From the NCBI GenBank assembly GCA_018398805.1, contig JAGFBZ010000001.1, positions 538,831 through 602,830 of the forward strand: a stretch of DNA of 64,000 nt, written 5' to 3'. Below the pieces are notes generated by a model. That model was not told where the DNA came from. It worked only from the letters and a program-made list of their open reading frames with translations, and searched no databases. This document shows, in pieces, positions 43,511-54,722 of the stretch; within the stretch, counting starts at the first letter, position 1, and every line of letters begins with the position of its first letter. The DNA comes from Hirundichthys speculiger (lineage: Eukaryota; Chordata; Actinopteri; Beloniformes; Exocoetidae). A program made the position numbers and the translations under genes.

Positions 43511-45196
43511 CTTTATCTCCACATCTCTGAACCCCAGACGAGGCAGGCTGAACAGTTCTTGCTTTTCCCTTTATTTATTTATTTATTTTATTTTTTTGGT
43601 TTATTGTCAACAGAAAATTGAACTCACCACCTGGCTAAAATAAAACAATAAAAGCCACCACCTGGATTTAACGTGCAGTGGTCGAACACTGGAGACTCTG
43701 CTTCAACAAGGTCACCTGAAGGGGAAAACACTCATTATAGTCCAGGTCAGTCAGCAGGTCCAGGTGGGCCCCTGGTGTCGGTATTCTGGGCCTCTGAGGG
43801 CCACATATATAAGGGACAGACGTGGGTTGGGGTCAGGGGTTACCCTGCTGTGATTCCTCACCTGGACCAAGCACGAGAAGACCGTGGATGACAACAGCTC
43901 CCACCATCAGGAAGTAAAAGTAAGAAAAGTATTTTCACACAGAAACTAGCTGGGTTTCCATCAGGTGTCTCTAATCTCAGCTCAGTTTGTGACCCGAAAG
44001 TGATGCAAATCGCCTCCATTTCTGAGCCAGTAAATCTGTGAGGACCTTCTACTGAGGGTCCTGCTTTGACGTGTCTCTGTGTTAGGACACATGTCAGCTG
44101 GGATGAGCTCATCAGGATGTGTGAAGCCCTGTTTTTCTCAGACATCACGGGTCTCTGGATTCTGCTTTCGTGCTACGGGTCTCAGGCGTTTGTGAATGCC
44201 GCTGCTGAAGATCACCATGAGGAACCAGGAGCAGAACTCTGAGAGTAGACCTGAGCATTAATCACATCTTAACAAAAAATCTGCTCCAGATTCATGAAAA
44301 AAAGAAACATCAGTAAAGCAGATGCATTAGGTTAAAGTTCTATGTTCCAACAAATTCATCTCCAGACCAAAGGAACTCTCAGGAACCTGTTTCAGTCAGA
44401 CAGCCCATGCAGTGAAAACTTCAAGCACTTTTGTTAATGAGGAAACATATGTGAGTTCTGGTCCTACAGAACAAGAGCCTGCAGGCAGAAACTGGAGGAG
44501 GTGGGACATCCAGAGGTATCTGAGGGACAAGCCTTCTTCCTCCTGTTTTAAACGTAAAAACAGTCCATATAAGACAATAACATCATGGAGTCTGAGAGTA
44601 ACATCAGTATTCCATCTACAGCAGCTCTACACCTGGTGTGGAGCTTTCATGAATGCTGAGATGTGTTCACGCCCCTCTGCTCACGTCTCATGAATGAGGA
44701 CCAGTGGACGGGTCGCCTCGTGGCCGTGGCTGTGTTTGAGTCCCGGGATGCTCCGACAGCAGAGGAGACGGAGCAGAGCTTTATCTGCAGGTGAGCCGTG
44801 GAGGCCGAGAGTTTTTCTGAGGTCGGTGGAGCGAGACGAGCAGGTTTCACAGCAGCAGAGGGATGTGACTGAACCAGGCCAACGGGAACTGAAGGACGGC
44901 AGGAGGAATCATGATGGAGTCTCACTGAGGTTCACACACAGATCTGTCCCTCGCTGGCAGCGACAAACCAAAATCAGAAAATGATTCTTACATTTCCTTT
45001 TATTTACTTTCATTACTTTGCAGATGACATAAACCCAAAAAATGTTTTTCCATCCATTTCATTTTATTTAATAATATACATTCACTTTTCCATTTCAGAC
45101 GTGGAACATATTCCAGAAGAGACTGGGACAGTCAATGTTTGACCACTTCTTAATGTTTTCAGTCATTGTCACAAGAATCAAAATGTCTTCTGTCCA
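43511..45196. other. unassigned sequence, no feature seen
   Basis: A TTTA microsatellite lies near 43570-43600. Otherwise only short frames without recognised motifs. Confidence 0.35.
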
Positions 45197-46215
45197 GGTG
45201 ATGAAGAGTTTCTGTCTTTGAGGACACCAGGTGATGAAGAGTTTCTGTTTCTGAAGACACCAGGTGATGAAGAGTTTCTGTTTCTGAGGACACCAGGTGA
45301 TGAAGGGTTTCTGTTTCTGAAGACACCAGGTGATGAAGAGTTTCTGTTTCTGAGGACACCAGGTGATGAAGAGTTTTTGTTTCTGAGGACACCAGGTGAT
45401 GAAGAGTTTCTGTTTCTGAGGACACCAGGTGATGAAGAGTTTCTGTTTCTGAGGACACCAGGTGATGAAGAGTTTCTGTTTCTGAGGACACCAGGTGATG
45501 AAGAGTTTCTGTTTCTGAGGACACCAGGTGATGAAGAGTTTCTGTCTTTGAGGACACACCAGGTGATGAAGAGTTTCTGTTTCTGAGGACACCAGGTGAT
45601 GAAGAGTTTCTTTCTTTCTGAGGCACCAGGTGATGAAGAGTTTCTGTTTCTGAGGACACCAGGTGATGAAGAGTTTCTGTTTCTGAGGACACCAGGCGAT
45701 GAAGAGTTTCTGTCTTTGAGGACAATAGGTGATGAAGGGTTTCTGTTTCTGAGGACACCAGGTGATGAAGGGTTTCTGCCTTTGAGGACACCAGGTGAAG
45801 AAGAGTTTCTGTCTTTGAGGACAATAGGTGATGAAGGGTTTCTGTCTTTGAGGACACCAGGTGATGAAGGGTTTCTGTCTTTGAGGAAACCAAGTGATGA
45901 AGGGTTTCTGTTTCTAAGGACACCAGGTGATGAAGAGTTTCTGTCTTTGAGGACACCAGGTGAAGAAGAGTTTCTGTCTTTGAGGACAATAGGTGATGAA
46001 GGGTTTCTGTCTTTGAGGACACCAGGTGATGAAGAGTTTCTGTCTTTGAGGACACCAGGTGAAGAAGGGTTTCTGTCTTTGAGGACACCAGGTGATGAAG
46101 AGTTTCTGTCTTTGAGGACACCAGGTGAAGAAGGGTTTCTGTCTTTGAGGACACCAGGTGATGAAGAGTTTCTGTCTTTGAGGACACCAGGTGAAGAAGG
46201 GTTTCTGTCTTGTAG
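45197..46215. repeat. 33-bp minisatellite, about 31 copies
   Basis: The unit is CAGGTGATGAAGAGTTTCTG followed by tttctgaggacac or tctttgaggacac. Because 33 is a multiple of 3 and no frame contains a stop, it stays open on both strands: the plus strand encodes an 11-residue TPGDEEFLFLR repeat, and the minus strand encodes SSKTETLHHLV and CPQKQKLFITW. The first part uses mostly tttctg units. From about 45950 units alternate between gatgaagag and gaagaaggg types, a 66-bp higher-order unit. It is a minisatellite, not a gene: both strands and several frames are equally open. Confidence 0.95.
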
Positions 46216-46289
46216 TCCTGTAGACCAGTTTGATATTCAGGTTCACAGTAAGGTTCCCATACCTGTCCAAAGTCTTCAATGGTCTCCAA

Positions 46290-46745
46290 CATGTCATGTA
46301 GAAAAAAATGTTTGTAGAATGTGGTTTTTACAGTGTCCTGGGGATAAATGCATGGACGTCCCTTGAAGGCAGCACATGTTGCTCTAAAATCTCAGTTGAC
46401 TTTTCTGCATTGATGCTGCATCACAGTAGTGAGATGAGGTTTACCAAGATCCCTAGACCATCACACAGCCTGGACGTTGGACTTGCTGCAGATTATAGTC
46501 TGGATTATATTTTCCCTCTGGTATAGAGCACATGGCACCCAATTAGTCCAAAAATTAAAACAAAAAGATCTGGAATTCTGAATATACATCAGAGTGTCAT
46601 CTGCATATAAACTGAGATTTGAATCAATTAAACAAGGTGATTTTGAGTGGGCACACGTAAAATATAAAAAAAGCAGAGGTCCTCATTCTGAGCCTTGTGG
46701 TACTCCTCAGTAAGAAAGGTTATAGATGTTTCCATCCCAGATACC
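46290..46745 (-). mobile_element. Tc1-like/LINE composite, locus C
   Basis: On the minus strand an RT segment (46745-46540) runs directly into the Tc1-like catalytic C-terminal part (46535-46290, including the AACATGTGCTGCCTTCAAGG block). The order, strand and junction are the same as in loci A and B. The upstream DNA-binding region is not recognisable above 46745, so the copy is 5'-truncated. It also preserves the uninterrupted version of the site hit by the hAT in locus A (gccttgtggtactcctcag at 46695-46713). Confidence 0.7.
46540..46740 (-). pseudogene. LINE reverse-transcriptase fragment with YADD box, locus C
   Basis: On the minus strand, 46715-46660 is a one-base-shifted version of GVPQGSVLGPLLFIFYV, and 46612-46589 reads SLYADDTL with the catalytic YADD intact (46607-46596). 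It aligns with 25250-25390. Confidence 0.7.
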
Positions 46746-46926
46746 TCAGAACTCAGAGGTGTTGACTGCACAAGTGGTTAGGGTTAGCATTTTTCCTCAA
46801 AGTACAGTTATAAGTGTCCCGTGAACACAGCTCTGAATTGTTTTTCTTGAGTTAGTGAAAGTTTGGATGTGGTTCTATCAACAACTGTAGCTTCTCATTT
46901 CTGGAATTACTTTTAAAGTAGTTGTG

Positions 46927-46998
46927 TTCCCACACCGGGAATTGAACCCGGGCCGCCTGGGTGAAAACCAGGAATCCTGACCACTAGACCATGTGGGA
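46927..46998 (-). tRNA. tRNA-Glu (anticodon TTC)
   Basis: 72 bases on the minus strand. The acceptor stem is TCCCACA paired with TGTGGGA, followed by discriminator A. The anticodon arm CCTGG-TTTTCAC-CCAGG has TTC at bases 34-36 of the transcript. The T arm is CCCGG-GTTCAATTC-CCGG. Internal Pol III promoters are good: A box TGGTCTAGTGGTCAGG and B box GGTTCAATTCC. No intron and no encoded CCA. No run of four or more T is present within about 100 bases downstream on the transcribed strand, which is unusual for a Pol III gene. Near-identical copies lie at 47367 and 49821. It decodes GAA/GAG. Confidence 0.97.
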
Positions 46999-47089
46999 TT
47001 TGCTTCTGGAAACCACTGCACAGTTTGAATAATGAGATAGACATCTACAAGTGAGCATAAAACCATGGTGCTGATGTGTCTGGAGTGAG

Positions 47090-47195
47090 TGTGTAGTGCT
47101 TTTAGAAGTGGAATCAGGTGTGCTGAAGCAGGGAAACATCTAAGACATGCAGGTTTGCAGCTCTCAAGGACCAGGTCTGGCCACCCCTGGTGTAA
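47090..47195. mobile_element. hAT MITE half-copy
   Basis: GGAATCAGGTGTGCTGAAGC, then an acatctaagacatgcag block and an end-like ggccacccctg near 47185, resemble the right half of a palindromic hAT MITE of the type at 37806-38004. The left half is missing or diverged. Confidence 0.55.
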
Positions 47196-47366
47196 TGGAA
47201 GCAGTGCAGTGTGTTTGGTGTGAGAAACGCTTAAGAAAGTGCCACGCAAGTAAAAGACCGTTCACCAAATTTCCATAAGACCACCTTTCACCACATCAGG
47301 ACGTCCGTCATCTCTCTGCCAGTCACTAGCTGGTGTCCAGCACAGATTTGAAACTAAAGGGACCCA

Positions 47367-47438
47367 TTCCCACACCGGGAATTGAACCCGGGCCGCCTGG
47401 GTGAAAACCAGGAATCCTGACCACTAGACCATGTGGGA
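47367..47438 (-). tRNA. tRNA-Glu (anticodon TTC), second copy
   Basis: Identical over 72 bases to the copy at 46927-46998, 368 bp away, but with unrelated flanks, so the duplication is old or occurred with only the tRNA unit retained. Same stems, TTC anticodon, A box and B box. The nearest run of four T on the transcribed strand is roughly 110 bases downstream (plus-strand aaaa near 47252). Confidence 0.97.
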
Positions 47439-49820
47439 CATGCATACGGAACATCTTCAGACCTATTTGTAAATCCTGAAATACCTCCAGATTCCTGGTT
47501 TCATGATATTCTACACAGAAGGAGAACTCTGCAGATCCCGTCCAGTCTTTCACTGAGGTCACTGCTTGCTCTCACACCAACTGATCTTCAGTGCGGTGAA
47601 GATCTCACCATGCAGGACCCCAAATCAACAAAACAACTGGAACGTTTCTGTCTTCCCATCACACCACAGGATAATGTGCTGCTACATTCAGCAGAAACAG
47701 ACTCACCAGTATAAATAAACCAGTGTTTGCAGAACAACGTGCAGGTCAATAAAGAAAAGTAATGAGAAAAGCACTAAGTAGAGTTTTCTGTAATAAACCT
47801 GAGCTGCTGCACAGTCAGATAATCTCATCTCTGACAGGTTTATTTCTCTCATTACTTTAGAAAAAAGCAAGCACCTCAAAGCAGCAGCCTGTGGGAGGTT
47901 AATTATTTTATTATCACGCACTCTATCATTTAAAAGTGCAACGGGTGGTTTAGATTTCTGCATCAGAGTCAGTCGTGCAGCGAGGGGAAACATTTAAATC
48001 TCCTGGGCCACCGTGGACACCAGCTGGGTCAACAACACGTGAATATTCATGTTTCAACACTGGACAACGCTGGCTCATTACTGGGTTACACAACAGACAA
48101 ACACACTGAGAGAAATAAGCTCCTCGCACAACAGTTTACAGGGAAATCTGCTCTTTTGTGGTCATATTCTGGCTCGTTTTGCATGCTAATGAGCTGAACC
48201 ACAGGGCGTTTTCGCTGTCCTCAGCTCCCCTTTAGGAGGTAATAACAGAGGTGAAGCAAAGGGAAGACGAGCTCCGTGAGATTGACTGGTGAGGGCCAGC
48301 ATCGCTGGGTCCAGTGTGCAAAAAGAAAAATTGCAGTTCCCCAACTGACCAGTAGAAGCTGGCTCCAGAACAGACCCCCCTCCCAACTGACCTTTACAGC
48401 AGGAATGAACACATTTACAGCTGATTCAAACTGTAATATACCAGGTACATTTATATAAATCAGCAAATTCATGCATAATAGGGGTGTGGTTTTTTTTTGA
48501 TTGACAGCCAGATTAAGCACTGTTTTGACTTGGAGCTCGTGGAGGGTTTAACTGGTGCTGGTGTTGTTGGACAGATTAGATCAGAATTTGAATGGCCACA
48601 AGCTGCTTCACAGAACCGAAGATAAAACATGAATGGAAGCTTAAGTCAAAAAGATGCAACTAATAAAAGCTGCTGAGATAAAACAGTCAACTTCAGACAA
48701 ATACGTGTGTTCATTAAAGATTTAAAAAAGTCCTGTGCAAGGCTGTTTTACAGTTTAGGTCTGGTTTCCGGAACTTCTAGAAGCTGACTGGATGATCTTC
48801 AGCTGGCTGAAGCATGAAGCAGCTCAGTCAGATGAGGAGGTGCCAACCCATCCACAGATTTAAAAGCTCATGGTTGCATGTTAAAAGAGTTCAAACAGGA
48901 AGCTGGTGGAGAGAGCTCCACCCTGATGTGGAGTGGTTCTTCTTCCTCTATTCCTCTAGTCTACGACTCTTAACAGTCACGTCAGTCACATGATTCGACA
49001 ATGCTTCCATGTTGGGGGGAGGCGGGGCATTAACAGTAACGGCTTTATTTTACAAATATGACCCTTGGTCTTGTTGAGATCTGGCAGTGGCCCTTTGGCC
49101 AACAGGGGAAACCCGAGTAACATGAAAACAGTATCCACCAGGGGGCAGCACCAGTCTAAACTGGTCGTTACCTCTGTCATGTGTCTGGTTCTGAAGCGAC
49201 TTTGTGAACTCCCACTGACTCGGAAGACAATGAATTTTCCAAATTGGACACCAGGCTTAGTCTTTTGACTCTTTAGACTCAGTTACATTGGCATCTCCTC
49301 AACATTTCTCCAGAACTGTTCTCGTCATGAGTTTATGATGGTGTTTGCAGGGCAGATAAAATAAAGAGGTGGGCTGGATTTGGCCCGGGGGCCTTTGGTC
49401 TGATGGCAAAAAGAAAAAGCCCTGTGGGCATAAAAACCTTGTTACTGCCTTGATTGATTCATGAGATCCATATATTCGTATCACTGGATGCTGCACGTCC
49501 TGCAGAGACCAGCATATGTTAGGACCTCTAGCATGTTGGGAAGGTCATCAACATGGAGGAAGGCTGGTTTTCCATCAGGGCTACAACTATTTCTGCTGAA
49601 CGTGACTTAGCACAGCTAATCCAGTACTGGAACATACAGGTTTCCATAGCAACCAGCTGTCAGACACTGATGGGAGGAGCATTGATGCAGGCAGACTGGC
49701 TCCGTGTAGCATCTGGAGTTTGATGAGTCACGAAGATGATTATTGTGCTTTTGATGTGAAATTATTGATCAGTGCTATAAAGGTGAGTAATAAACAGTTG
49801 AGTTTTCATATACAGACCTG
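47439..49820. other. unassigned 2.4-kb stretch
   Basis: No recognised gene or transposon between the second and third tRNA. Confidence 0.35.
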
Positions 49821-49892
49821 TTCCCACACCGGGAATCGAACCCGGGCCACCTGGGTGAAAACCAGGAATCCTGACCACTAGACCATGTGGGA
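49821..49892 (-). tRNA. tRNA-Glu (anticodon TTC), third copy
   Basis: Same 72-base structure with two differences from the first two copies: the T loop reads GTTCGATTC (the more usual form) and the base after the anticodon stem differs (GGTGG for GGCGG). Anticodon TTC, acceptor stem TCCCACA/TGTGGGA, and both internal promoter boxes are intact. Again no T4 terminator lies close downstream. Same strand as the other two. Confidence 0.97.
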
Positions 49893-50317
49893 CTTGTACA
49901 GCTTCTGACTGGTTTTTCTTCAAGGCCTCCTCTGATCAGGTGCAGTCAGGTCCTGGATGAAGAAGTGGCTGGTGTCGGTGCTCAGCAGCTACTCAGACCT
50001 GTTCAGGTCTCCAGGTTCAGGTTTCCAGAAGCTCAGCTGATGCCTCATTCACGAAACCTCCTTAGACCTGAGTGGAATTGCAGATCAATGACCTCACTAA
50101 AAGCCTGAAGCTCAATAAATTACACGAACCCCTACACTGGGACCATCATGTCACCATCCAGCATCTGCTGTTGGATATCTAATGTGACGTTATATAATCT
50201 GAAACCTGATGACCTGATCATCAGCAGGATGTCATAAAAGCAGATGTTTCAGCAGTTTTCTGTTCTGGTTACAGGCCTCACTGATCATTATAACTCTAAA
50301 AGTCATATGAATCTGGT
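49893..50317. other. unassigned sequence, no feature seen
   Basis: No recognisable feature. Confidence 0.35.
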
Positions 50318-50432
50318 TTATCAGGAGGTGTGTTGGAGCGGGGAGACGTCTGGACCATGCTGGGCAGGAGGACATGCAGGAGGACATGCAGGAGAACATG
50401 CAGGGCAGTGGTACCTGAGGACCAGGACCAAC
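50318..50432. mobile_element. hAT MITE half-copy with internal 12-bp repeat
   Basis: The block CAGGAGGTGTGTTGGAGCGG (50323) and GTGGTACCTGAGGACCAGGA (50409) match the right half of the palindromic MITE family. Between them AGGAGGACATGC is repeated three times (50366, 50378, 50390; the third has one change), an expansion of the element's own acatgcag motif. Confidence 0.65.
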
Positions 50433-51874
50433 AAACACCAGACCTCAGGTGGACCCACCTACAGGGTGACACCACATGTTTGAGTTGAAGAGGCGTCAAT
50501 AGTCCGCTGGACAGAGACTGTCGGTCAGAAAGGAGACCGTAAACATGACAAACCACTTCCAGACGCTTCGTTGACAGGCTGTGTAGCTCGTTTAGACTGG
50601 AAGAAACAAATAATTTAGAAAAATGACCAACTCTGGGTCAACAACGTGCTGTCAGCTCTTCGCTTCAGGCGAGTTGTCATGGAAACATGACGCTCTTCCA
50701 AGACTGCTGCTGACCAACAACAGCTGTGACCGTTGTCACCTGACAGTTGTGGCTATTCAATTCAATTCAAGTCAGTTCAATTCAATTCAGCTTAAATGAA
50801 AACAAACCAGACAACTTTGACCAGTTAAACCAGATCTGAACTGAATCACGGTAAAAGCGTTCTCATGTGTTCCATGAAGAAACTGTTTCACTTGTTTGCA
50901 TTTGCATTTTTTTCAACAACATAACATGTTTTCCTCATTTGGGCCTTTACTTCCCCCCAGCAGTCTGACATTTTACTGGATGTTTAAGCGTCCTTTATTT
51001 CATCATATGGGAGCGGATCCGGGAAAGCGGCCCAGCGTGATGAGATGTTGCGGCGTTGTCCCCGTGTCTCAGCTCCGCTAATTATCCGGCTCCATTCCCG
51101 CTCCGTTCCTCCAGTTTCTGCTCTCTGCTTTCTGTCACCGCTGTGAGCAGTGACAAATAGGTTTAATCTCTTTGAGCCTCCCACTTTCTGCCAGGATCAC
51201 CCACAAATTGGCTGCTGGCCCCGGCCGGCCCCTCCTCCCCCCGTCTGCGCTCAGACGGTCCGTTGGGATGGTCGTTACTTATAAATGGGCTGTAATTGTC
51301 CCGGGATGCAGAGCTGATGCCAGCTGAGAGATGGGATCTGACTCGTCTTTCAGCAGAAGGCCCTCGCGCCGGTTTCTGCGCCTGATTACTGGAGTCGGAC
51401 ACAATCTTCTGAACCGGGAAAACAGACCTTGATGATGTGGATATTTGTTGCATTTTTCTCAGCTCGTTATCTGCCTTTTACAGCATAAGTTTGCTGCTGA
51501 CAAACATCTAGTGTTTGTGCTGGACAAACTCAGAGAAAGCTGGCTTCTTCTGGTAACTTCTGTTCATCTTCTCCTTTATTCCAGTGGCTGCTCATCCGTT
51601 TAAGCAGATGAAGCCGTGTTCAGTTAAAGACGCCCTTAAAGGGATGACCGACCTTTCCAGACCAAATGGAAAGGTCGCTCAGCCCCACAAGCAGTCAGTT
51701 CAGCGCCTGTTCTCTCAAGCTTCAGTCCAGGACGTGGTTCAGCATCTTCTTGATGTTCTTCGCAGAAGAAGATGTTGAGCAGATCTTGAAGGAAACAGGA
51801 GGAGAGATTATATTTCTTTGCTGGCTTGGAAATGTCTTGGTGTCCTCCTGGAGGAGGAGACAGCTGGACAGATG
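50433..51874. other. unassigned; GC-rich repeat-free block at 51000-51470
   Basis: No gene recognised. The 51000-51470 block is GC-rich, contains CCGGCCGG and is a candidate regulatory or CpG-island sequence. Confidence 0.35.
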
Positions 51875-51876
51875 TA

Positions 51877-52241
51877 CAGTCATGGAAAAAATGATTAGAC
51901 CACCGTTTTTTCTTCACTTTCTTGTTCATTTTAATACCTGGTACCACTAAACGTCATCATGTGACTAAAACAGACAGAAAAGAAAACACTGAATGCATAA
52001 AAGCAGTGTTTTTGCAGTACAACGCCATAGCTATTGATGTAAAAACTTAAGTGATTTAGGTTATAATCAAGAAAACCATGGAAAATGGTAAGATATCAGC
52101 TCTTAAATAAAACTCTTATGAGCAATCTTTGTGGTTATCGTTATGTTTGTCCAAACAAATGTACCTTTAGTTGTACCAGGCATTAAAATGAACAAGAAAC
52201 TGAAGAAAACAAGGGTGGTCTAATCATTTTTTCCATGACTG
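51877..52241. mobile_element. Tc1/mariner-type MITE, 365 bp
   Basis: Inverted ends CAGTCATGGAAAAAATGATT ... AATCATTTTTTCCATGACTG are perfect, and the inverted repeat continues with small gaps to about 75-80 bp. It is flanked by TA at 51875-51876 and 52242-52243, the Tc1/mariner target duplication. It has no coding capacity. Confidence 0.95.
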
Positions 52242-52243
52242 TA

Positions 52244-52937
52244 GGTCTGGGCCATGAGTCCATGAATGCTCGTAGATGTATCATGAATGTTTCTTTTTCT
52301 TTTTTTTTGTCTGCATTTACATTCAGGCTAGTGCCATTGTCTAGCAAAACCATTTAGTATGTATATCCAATTTAATCTTATAGCAGACTTTTTTTTTTGT
52401 GGGGGTGTGAAGGGTGAATGTGTCCTTCAGTCCTCTCTGGCAGTAATTTCTAACGTCTTTATTAATATCTTAAATCCTGATTTTGCCAGATAGGACCAAA
52501 AAACACCAGCAGTGAAACATTTAAAGACAGGACAGTTAAAGAGACACGACAGTGAGGGTGTGGTGTGTGCTGGGTTGTGAAGTGTGAGGGGTGTTGTGTA
52601 GTGGATTGTGTTGTGACAGCGAACAAACTCAGAGGATGATATTGTAAGAGAGATGCCATAGGTGAGTTAGTAAATTAGTCTGTGGTGTGTTGTTTGTCTG
52701 AAAGAGTCAGAGACAAGGTGAGAGGAGACATATGAAGGAAAGAAAAACAAAAACAAAACAGAAAACACTGAAATACATATACAGACAAAATAAAAATATG
52801 ACATAAAAAAATTAATTTAAAAAAAGGGGGTGTGGGGATAAGTATTTTAAGTGACCTGTGTGTGAATTACTAAATCATTGAAATATATAGATGTATTTAA
52901 CTATTAACAATAGCTTTCCTGAATGGTTTATGGGAAG
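52244..52937. other. unassigned sequence, no feature seen
   Basis: Low-complexity T and A tracts; possibly non-coding L1 sequence downstream of the ORF1 relic, but not demonstrable. Confidence 0.3.
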
Positions 52938-53586
52938 TTAAAAGAGCCGGGGGGTGGTGTTATTATCCCGGTACAGTTGTCCGTCGATGTAAAGTCTGTC
53001 AACCGATACGATGGCCCGTCTTCCTCCTTTAATGGATTGTTTCCTGATCTGGAAAATAACTTTCCGTCTGACGTTTGTTTGCTGGATTTTTATAACCGAT
53101 CCGGTGAACACGATGGAAGCAAATTTCTTGAACCGTTTCCGCAGGGATTTTAAGCTGTGTAACCATAAATTCCTTAATCAGCTGTTCAGGATTCTCGTCT
53201 TTTGTTTCCTCTGAGATCACGGAAAAGACGAGGTTGTCTCTCCTGCTACGTGACTGTAAGTCTAGAATTGATTCTTTCATCTCCTTATTTTCTTTATTTA
53301 CAGTTTTGAATTTATCTGTCAGGGCTGAAACAGATTGGCGGAGCGAGTTGTTTTCTTGCATCAACGCAGCTATCTGCTCTTGGCTGAACTCCAAACTCTG
53401 TTGTAACTGCTGGAACTCTTTGTGCATGATTTCAATCAGCACGATCCTGGAGTCCAAGCCTGAGAGCTTCTCGTTAATTGAGATTAAGATGTCACCAACC
53501 TCAGAGCTGGTAGGCTTTTCTGGAGAGGAATGTGCTGAATCCGATTCTCTGCTTCGTTTGGATGGAGCAGATTGACTTTTCTCCAT
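52938..53586 (-). pseudogene. L1-type ORF1 (RNA-binding) pseudogene
   Basis: The 185-codon minus-strand frame from the ATG at 53586 starts MEKSQSAPSKRSRES. It has a long coiled coil at about residues 30-112 (heptads such as ENNSLRQSVSALTDKF). It then enters the RRM-like region with SRRDNLVFSVI (about residue 115) and FHRVHRIG (about residue 158). This order, coiled coil then RRM, is that of L1/Tx1-group ORF1 proteins, which coat LINE RNA. A stop at 53029 interrupts it. In another frame (53020-52938) the typical C-terminus is readable, ending SVDRLYIDGQLYRDNNTTP and a stop. Part of the RRM/CTD between is missing, so the protein is defective. Confidence 0.85.
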
Positions 53587-53812
53587 TATACTTACGGTAT
53601 CGATGTCAGCTGTAATGCTGAATTGGTTAAAGTAGGCTTCGATGTAATCCTCTAAATCTTGTTGTCTAATGTTTTAGCTGTTGGCTAGTAATATGTTGAA
53701 GATCTTAAGTTTTTTTTATTTATATATATTTTTCCCCTCAAAATAGTTAGATTATTTTGACTTGCGCGTGTCTTTATAGCAGCGGGCTGCCATCTTGGAT
53801 TTCTTGCAGTGG
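53587..53812 (-). other. probable L1 5' untranslated region
   Basis: The minus-strand leader upstream of the ORF1 start contains an AAGATGGCAGCCCGCTGC motif (53800-53783), typical of L1-type 5' ends. The exact 5' end is not resolved. Confidence 0.45.
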
Positions 53813-54118
53813 CGGTCTGGTCTCGTGATCACAGGTGCATCAGGTGCATCCAATCAATCGGAGATTCTTTTGGCAGTGCCATGAATGTGTCTTTTATGTC
53901 TTACAGTGAGAGGCTTCTTCAGGTCCGTTGCAAGACAGAAAGATACAGAAGATCATTCCTGCCAGCAGCCGTCAGCCTCCACAACAAGACATCCTACTAT
54001 TATTAATTCAATATTATTATTGCTGTCATTTATTTATTGTTGAAAAAAAACCTTACTGCATTGTTGAATTTCCCTTCTGGGAGTAATAAAGTATTTTTCA
54101 TTTCATTTCATTTCATTA
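53813..54118 (+). mobile_element. LINE 3' end (Rex1/L2-like)
   Basis: The C-terminal coding motif RLLQVRCKTERYRRSFLPAA followed by VSLHNK (53911-53985) is the hallmark end of L2/Rex1-type fish LINE proteins. It is followed by a short 3' untranslated region with CTTCTGGGAGTAATAAAGTA and a (CATTT) repeat tail ending at about 54118. It is 5'-truncated to about 300 bp, as usual for LINE insertions. Confidence 0.8.
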
Positions 54119-54334
54119 TAGACCAGAAAGTCTTAAATTTATTTATTTCTGCTCAAACAAGCATCAGTATCAGAGTTCCAGCTTTTATCTCTGTCTTTTT
54201 TATAAAGATCTTGTTTCAAGTAACCATATGAACAATAAGTCCGACAATCAAGTCGCATCACTTTATTTAAAGTTGATTTTCTTCTTACTGCACCACAAAA
54301 TAATCAAATATTTCTATTGAAATGCCTGTCCATC

Positions 54335-54722
54335 ATTTTATTTTATTTATTTTTTATTTTTTTATTTTTATTTTTTTATTTTTCATTTTTATTTTTTATT
54401 TTTTTTTTATTATTTTTTTTTATTTTTTTTATTTTATTTTATTTTATTTTATTTTTATATTTCATCTTTTTTAGTTTAGTTTAGTTTGTCAATTTTTTTA
54501 CGAATTCCGTATTCCTATTTTTATTTGAATTTTATTTTATTTTTATTTTATTTTTTTTTTTTTATGTTTTAATTTTTTTATTTTTTATTTTTTTCTTCTT
54601 TCTTTTATTTTATTTATTTTTTCTTTATTTTGTTTTTTATTTTTATTATTTATTTATTTTATTTTATTTTATTTTATTTTTTATATTTTCCTTTATTTTT
54701 TTATTTTATTTTATTTTTTTGA
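54335..54722. repeat. (ATTTT)n low-complexity tract
   Basis: About 390 bp of imperfect ATTTT/TTTTA repeats on the plus strand with interspersed longer T runs. Confidence 0.9.

Noticed and set aside
45159..46292. A 377-codon minus-strand frame and a 256-codon plus-strand frame
   Set aside because: Both come from the 33-bp minisatellite. The two strands and several frames are equally open.
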